From Prostheceraeus crozeri (lineage: Eukaryota > Platyhelminthes > Polycladida > Euryleptidae), in NCBI GenBank assembly GCA_907163375.1, contig CAJQUW010010315.1, positions 17,139 to 81,138 on the forward strand: 64,000 nucleotides of DNA, read 5' to 3'. The notes beneath the pieces were generated by a model. The model saw only the letters and a program-made list of their open reading frames with translations. It did no database searches and was not told the DNA's origin. The translations under genes and the position numbers were made by a program. Numbering within the stretch: the stretch's first letter is position 1; each line of letters starts with the position of its first letter. Below are positions 57,585-64,000 of the stretch, piece by piece.

Positions 57585-58566
57585 AGTCTTAAAGCGTCAA
57601 CGTGTTACATGTGCAACACCTAGTGTGCAATGCATTAGCGACACACGAGATCCCATTTGGCGAGCATCACACATTGAGCCCTCTGGCCAAATTCCATTAA
57701 GCATGTGGAAGATTGATTAACGTAGTGGACTTTGTTCGCAGATTTAGAGGAGAACAGATAAACTGCTTTCCCTAATTCACGCTGACGGCGTGAAGCCCGT
57801 CGATCGGTGTTTACTTTGATGACAAATTGCGATAAACAGGCAAGAAATGTATTGACCAGATGGGATGGTTTTGACCATTTGATGATTATGCTCATGTGTA
57901 TGACATATATGTGTGCTAAGTCCATTTTGAGATAAATTGATGTCGACATCATTCAACAGCAATTCTGTAGGGCAATCTGTACTAACAAGACCCCTTACAG
58001 CTTTACAAGAAACAACTTGTCGATGCCATGATACTGATCAACATTAGCCTGATTGATGTCAGCAACGTCGTAATAGCTGAAGCATTCCGTCAAATTGGTA
58101 TCAAGCATCGTTGCTTGCCTAATCAATGGGCGTGAGCGTGGAGACTCCACAATGTGACAATCATCACACGTACTTGGATAAATAGTCTTAAGATATGACT
58201 TCACTATACAATAATTTTAGAAGATATATCCACAGCATGTAGAGTAGCCTACTACTATTTAACTATCTATTATCGATGCATGACTACACTAGTGACCAGT
58301 CCAGACACGTGGAATGACTTTTGTCTTCTAAATCAATGTGTGCCTCCTCCGTAATTAAATGTAACTTAGTGGAGACTATCCAAAATTGTGTGTAACATTT
58401 TAAAATGTGTGTCCACATTTAGTCTAGATACAAGTTGAGCATTTCAGGCACTTACTTACGCATTGTCTGAAATTTCGGAAGTTATTTGTAGCCTACATGT
58501 AATCAATTCAAATGAATTTCCTGAAAAGATATCATTTATCTTACAAATAATAATTTATCTTTACAG

Positions 58567-58857
58567 GTTAAGTTGCACAAAGATCATAATATCTTTGTCT
58601 CAAAGCTGAAGCTAGATAACGTCAACCATGGAAGTGGGCAGTCTCTGGTCAGAGACTGCCTTACGATTGCATTCTCCCGTCAATTCATGGGAACCCATAG
58701 TGCGCATGGAATCGCCAGCAATGCCCATGCTAATGCCCCGGTAAAGCCGGCAATACCTCGGGATTTCGCAAATTCATTGATTAGTAAGTCTAATCTGATG
58801 CCTATTTCAAAGCTCCGAAGAAACATGATCCATAAAAGAAATATAGCTGATTTCTGA
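58567..58857 (+). CDS. BEN-like exon ORF, unit 2 copy
   Basis: Identical reading frame to the unit 1 copy, again directly after a tttacag acceptor. No disruption. Confidence 0.4.
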   Translation, partial: VKLHKDHNIFVSKLKLDNVNHGSGQSLVRDCLTIAFSRQFMGTHSAHGIASNAHANAPVKPAIPRDFANSLISKSNLMPISKLRRNMIHKRNIADF

Positions 58858-59151
58858 AAGTTTTATGGACTATTTGTTGAGATGATAATCAGGAAATAGG
58901 TCATCATTTCCATGCAGTAATCTCAAGGAGCACCCTATACTCAACACCTTAATTAAGTGAAACAAAGTGAAAAGTCATTACTGAGGACATCATCCTGATG
59001 AAATGATCTCTTGAAAATATGACATGTAGTGCTTGCGATCTCGATATCAAAATTTTTATCTTGTATTGTACAAATCATACGCTGTACTAAGTTAATCTTA
59101 GTAACTTAATTAGCTCTCTTAGATTGAAAAAAAGACAATCATCCATGTAAA

Positions 59152-60723
59152 ATGGAAACTGCAATTTTGCAAGGCATGATAAGGAATGGATGGACTCAGC
59201 AGTCCCTGCATGATATAATTTCAATTATCAAAGCACTTTCCAAACAGGGAATATTTAAGAGTCCCGTCATCATCTAGCTTTATTAAAACTCATTGTAGCA
59301 ATCAAGAGTTCATATGCATACACTTCTTATGTCCAAAATGTAATTTGTTAATGTCTGAAACATCAGTAGATTCCATTGAAAACTTTTCAGATTCGAAGCT
59401 CGCTTAAAATATACGGATGTATACATTGTGAAGAAAAATTTACTGATCGTTTATTAAAAAATATTGATTCTTATTTTGTGAGCTTCCCTATCGCATTACA
59501 TCTAAAAGAATTTTTGGAGAGCGTAGACATTCGAAAATACAGGTCAAAGCCCCGTTGTGATGGACTCATAGATTCAATAATAGATGGGAAATCGTATAAC
59601 GACATTAAACAAAAACTCAATCTCTCAGACACTGATATAACATTTACGATGCACATCGATGGTGTACCTCTTTATAATTCATCGAAGAAAAGCATGTGGC
59701 CAATTATACTATCGATTAATGAATTAAAAGACCAACACAGAAAAGATAATATATTTGTTGCAGGATTATGGATAAATAAACGCAAGCCTGATACTAATGT
59801 GTTTCTTTTAGAAATAGTAAAGCAGTTGAAGGAGCTAGAAAAGGGTGTAGAGTGAACTGATCCAAAGACCCAGGAAACTCGGATTTCAAGGTGTTTTGTA
59901 GTGATGTGTGCCGCTGATGCAGTAGCCCGTTGCCACGTTCGCAACATGGCAAGCTTCAATGGTAGATATGGTTGTGGACAATGCAACCACCCCGGCGAGG
60001 TAATAGCTAAAGGAAGGGGACATACGCGAGTGTATCCCAATTATGAGGACACTATCGATCTACGTGAGAACATTGAAACATTGAGACTTGCTCGAATAGC
60101 GCATAACACGCAACAAGCATGCTTTGGGATATTTGATGTCAATCCATTCATGCTGTTGTCAGGATTTCTTGTGATAGATTCGTTTGTCTTTGACTACATG
60201 CACACTTTGCTTTTAGGTGTTACGAAATCATTGTTCTCTTTTGTGGCTGGATGGAACCAATCACAGAAATCCTTGGTATATAGGCAAATCTATTGCAAAA
60301 ATTGACAAACGTTTACTCTATAATTTACCACCCTCTGAAGTCCAACGTAATCCGCGTTCACTTCGAGAAAGAAAGTTTTTCAAAGCATCGGAATGGAACA
60401 ATATGCTTTTTTATTATTGTTTTTCCATATTAGATGGGATCTTACCCGAGGAATATTTTCAGCATATGTTACTTTTAGTGAGATTGTCTCACTTATCAAT
60501 TAAACAAAATATTTCTGAAGTTGAACTTGTTGAAATAGATGAATTGGGAAACAAATTCATAAAGGGTGTTGAGAACTTATATGGAAAGCAATGCTGTTCC
60601 TATAATATTCACCAGATCTCTCATATTTCGAATTGCATTCGTAATTGGGGCATTCGTATTCGCGTGCATTCTAGATGCGAGGATGAGATTGGTGCTATAA
60701 GAATCGATGTCCTTTTCCTTTGA
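59152..60723 (+). pseudogene. CACTA-like transposase, unit 3 copy (nonsense + three frameshifts)
   Basis: The same junction ATG (59152-59154) and the same TGA at 59853-59855 as unit 2. In addition single T insertions at about 59236, 59385 and 60241 each break the frame. The base missing near 55540 in unit 2 is present here. A further T is missing near 60720, which joins the C-terminal frame to the ORF ending at 61066. Confidence 0.9.
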
Positions 60724-62332
60724 TCACCACTTTTTTCCGGCTTTAGTTACGACGTTGACTCCAAAAACTTCCGGTCGAAAACTTCCCCCTACTATCGAGC
60801 TCAAATCTAGCACTGTCAAGAGGTCTCAACGTTTGTATTCCAGAACTCAAAACTCAATTGATATTCAGATTTTTTTCAAATTAGGATTTTTATCCCAGAT
60901 AGAATTTTCGACGTATCAAGCCCTTTTCGCTTATTCGCATCATTTTCTCATGAAATCGTTTCAATATCTTATTATTCACCTCCCATTGGACGATTTCTTA
61001 TTTTCAGGGGTTATAAACGTTGAACTTGTTTTTGTGGAGGAAGATCTCACGACAAATTTTCCATAATAGTATTTCAAACTTTGTTTAGTTGTCATCTGTC
61101 AATAAACAGCACATGTATGTGAAAAAGGTCATTGACAGTCTTTATGAGAAGGACAAAAGAATTCACTGGCAAGTTTGTTTAGAAAAATCACTGTCGAAAG
61201 CGCCAAACTAAGTCGTCCTAAAATATGAACAATTGTATGATATATTCGGATGTGTCTCTCATAGAAAGTATAGAAAGTATTTATGAATTTGTAAATGAAA
61301 ATCAAAAACTATACAAACAAATTCAGAATGCTTCATAATAGTACAGAAGAAAAGATATCATCATGAGAAAGGTAGGAGCTGACTTCGAATAAAGGTAACT
61401 TTTTTGGAAACATTCACCCCTTCGTGAAATAGGTTTTGATTTTACATCACAGAATCAGGTAGTCGCTTGAATAGCAATGGCGACTGTAATAATAAATATG
61501 CTAATAATTATAGTTTAAATAAGTTTGCTTGTGCTGCAAGCCGCCACTGATATGCGCGTATAGTAGTTTCTTGTCAACAAAGGATTAACAACAGAACATT
61601 TCAAAAATACTACGAGAACCTGAATAAGGGCGGTTTTAGACGTATAGTTTTGTATGCACTTGTTCGCCCATATGTAGATGCATGACATCACCTCACTGAA
61701 ACTGCACACACTTAATTTAATTTAAACCGATAACGGTTGTATCGGACAAAGAATGTATAAATAAAATGTGTTATTGCAAATCGATGATAAAATAAAATTT
61801 CTTATCATCTATCAAGTCATTTCTTTGCGTTCTAGCGCCTGTGTTTTTCGATTTAAAAATTCTGATATTCTACTTCTTATCATCTTTATATTGACGAGAG
61901 ACGTAATTCAATACGATGTCACTCAAATGGATACAAAATGTCCGCAGCAAGAAATGTCTCACTGCAATAAATTATCTCTGAATTGTGAATACCGATTATT
62001 ATGTTGATCAAAAAGTCTCGAAGCAATGGAAAAATGATCGCTTCTTTATGACCACGCATATCTGAATTTCATACCAATGAACAAGGGAACCGTCAATTTG
62101 ATAAGGTGCGAGCAATTTGGAGCTATATAGCAACTTCTTCAGAAGCGGTTTCAAAGCTTTGACACCTTATCAGTAGAATGAGATAATGAGAATGTCAGAT
62201 ATTAGAAAAAACATCAGCGCTCGCCGTGGGGCGGCATAAAGGAGTTGAGAAAGCAATGAAGAGAAACAAGTTGAACGTGTGTCATTTGCATTCGAACATG
62301 GGTTTTAGGTGATAAGATGAGTGATCTTATCA

Positions 62333-62445
62333 ATGGTAAGTTAACTTACCATTCCGCACTGAGGAGAATGTTGATCATGGTAAGTTAACTTACCATCCGC
62401 ACCTGAGGGAATGAGACAAAATTTGCCTCAGCAGCGAAAGGGTTA
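62333..62445. repeat. Palindrome pair and GGG-TTAA motif, unit 3
   Basis: The 20-bp palindromes at 62333-62352 and 62377-62396 are unchanged, although the flanking sequence varies by single bases. Confidence 0.85.
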
Positions 62446-63427
62446 AGTCTTAAAGCGTCAACGTGTTACATGTGCAACACCTAGTGTGCAATGCATTAGC
62501 GACACACGAGATCCCATTTGGCGAGCATCACACATTGAGCCCTCTGGCCAAATTCCATTAAGCATGTGGAAGATTGATTTAACGTAGTGGACTTTGTTCG
62601 CAGATTTAGAGGAGAACAGATAGACTGCTTTCCCTAATTCACGCTGACGGCGTTGAAGCCCGTCGATCGGTGTTTACTTTGATGACAAATTGCGATAAAC
62701 AGGCAAGAAATGTATTGACCAGATGGGATGGTTTTGACCATTTGATGATTATGCTCATGTGTATGACATATATGTGTGCTAAGTCCATTTGAGATAAATT
62801 GATGTCGACATCATTCAACAGCAATTCTGTAGGGCAATTCTGTACTAACAAGACCCCTTACAGCTTTACAAGAAACAACTTGTCGATGCCATGATACTGA
62901 TCAACATTAGCCTGATTGATGTCAGCAACGTCGTAATAGCTGAAGCATTCCGTCAAATTGGTATCAAGCATCGTTGCTTGCCTAATCAATGGCGTGAGCG
63001 TGGAGACTCCACAATGTGACAATCATCACACGTACTTGGATAAATAGTCTTAAGATATGACTTCCACTATACAATAATTTAGAAGATATATCCACAGCAT
63101 GTAGAGTAGCCTACTACTATTTAACTATCTATTATCGATGCATGACTACACTAGTGACCAGTCCAGACACGTGGAATGACTTTTGTCTTCTAAATCAATG
63201 TGTGCCTCCTCCGTAAAATAAATGTAACTTAGTGGAGACTATCCAAAATTGTGTGTAACATTTTAAAATGTGTGTCCACATTAGTCTAGATACAAGTTGA
63301 GCATTTCAGGCACTTACTTACGCATTGTCTGAAATTTCGGAAGTTATTTGTAGCCTACATGTAATCAACTCAAATGAATTTCCTGAAAGATATCATTTAT
63401 CTTACAAATAATAATTTATCTTTACAG

Positions 63428-63643
63428 GTTAAGTTGCACAAAGATCATAATATCTTTGTCTCAAAGCTGAAGCTAGATAACGTCAACCATGGAAGTGGGC
63501 AGTCTCTGGTCAGAGACTGCCTTACGATTGCATTCTCCCGTCAATTCATGGGAACCCATAGTGCGCATGGAATCGCCAGCAATGCCCATGCTAATGCCCC
63601 GGTAAAGCCGGCAATACCTCAGGGGATTTCGCAAATTCATTGA
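63428..63643 (+). pseudogene. BEN-like exon ORF, unit 3 copy, frameshifted
   Basis: Follows the same acceptor, but two extra G/A bases near 63620 ('cctcaggggattt' against 'cctcgggattt') break the frame and end it early. Confidence 0.5.
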
Positions 63644-64000
63644 TTAGTAAGTCTAATCTGATGCTATTTCAAAGCTCCGAAGAAACATGATCCATAAAAG
63701 AAATATAGCTGATTTCTGAAAGTTTTTATGGACTATTTGTTGAGATGATAATACAGGAAATAGGTCATCATTTCCATGCAGTATAATCTCAAGGAGCACC
63801 CTATACTCAACACCTTAATTAAGTGAAACAAAGTGAAAAGTCATTACGTGAGGACATCATCCTGATGAAAATAATCTCTTGAAAATATGACATGTAGTGC
63901 TTGCGATCTCGATATCAAAATTTTTATCTTGTATTGTACAAATCAGTACGCTGTACTAAGTTAATCTTAGTAACTTAATTAGCTCTCTTAGATTGAAAAA

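Larger units (their letters stand above)
54301..59152 (+). repeat. Tandem array unit 2 (4852 bp)
   Basis: A head-to-tail copy of unit 1. It differs mainly by single-base indels in homopolymers and a few substitutions, two of which (the nonsense codon and 'taattcatcg') are shared with unit 3. Confidence 0.95.
59153..64000 (+). repeat. Tandem array unit 3, cut by window edge
   Basis: A third head-to-tail copy. The window stops about 20 bp before the expected end of the unit, so a fourth copy may follow. Indel differences from units 1 and 2 become denser after about 63000. Confidence 0.95.

Noticed and set aside
52618-62396. Regularly repeated palindromes considered as a CRISPR array
   Set aside because: Only two per 4.85-kb unit, with no spacer array and a clearly eukaryotic context.
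49442-64000. Array considered as rDNA, histone cluster or ordinary satellite
   Set aside because: The unit encodes a transposase core. No rRNA-like or histone sequence is present, and the period is much longer than a simple satellite.

Overview
This is AT-rich nuclear DNA from an invertebrate animal. The evidence is a secreted astacin metalloprotease with C-terminal ShKT-type cysteine modules, a spliced TRAF-family gene, and a mixed load of eukaryotic transposons. The sequence does not settle the phylum. Astacin plus ShKT modules is common in nematodes and cnidarians and also occurs in other invertebrates. I see no bacterial, plasmid or viral signature, no tRNA or rRNA gene and no CRISPR array.

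Two host loci can be supported. (1) A single-exon astacin gene on the minus strand (26464-28155), with a signal peptide, a furin-like site, an intact zinc site and Met-turn, and five cysteine-rich tail modules. (2) Exons of a TRAF-type gene on the minus strand: a TRAF zinc-finger exon (34975-35052), an exon carrying the coiled coil and the start of the MATH domain (33890-34223), and a probable further zinc-finger exon (38474-38586). Its introns are packed with transposons, and its last MATH exon was not found.

Most other recognisable sequence is mobile DNA. 1-22 kb: a hAT/ZMYM-like relic at the left edge; an 8-bp-TSD MITE; a PIF/Harbinger element nested in a Penelope-like element (PLE); two related Tc1 copies; a second PLE relic inside a long inverted repeat. 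21-31 kb: a TIR element with 8-bp TSDs present as two full inverted copies on either side of the astacin gene plus a truncated third; a LINE and a foldback half-copy between inverted arms; a third PLE relic; another LINE tail. 31-45 kb: a run of strong hairpins; two Tc1/mariner relics; two copies of a long palindromic foldback element with 3-bp TSDs; two small TIR MITEs; a jockey/CR1-type LINE broken by a foldback element; a TTAA/CCCTTT-ended element broken by a second copy of the 8-bp-TSD MITE; and a hammerhead-like motif.

From 49 kb to the window end lies a head-to-tail array of about 4.85-kb units. Each holds most of a CACTA (EnSpm)-like transposase gene, a pair of perfect 20-bp palindromes next to a GGG-TTAA motif, and a conserved small exon-like ORF. 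The first unit keeps the 5' end and a 632-codon ORF. Units 2 and 3 start inside the gene, share a nonsense codon and carry frameshifts, many of them homopolymer-length changes. The unit junction itself creates an in-frame ATG. The third unit is still running at the window edge, so the array probably continues.

The items most worth a second look are this array and its junction, the repeated pairing of TTAA/CCCTTTCG-type ends with duplicated short palindromes, the PLE relics that all sit between inverted repeats with hammerhead-like cores, and the hairpin cluster at 31.6-31.9 kb.
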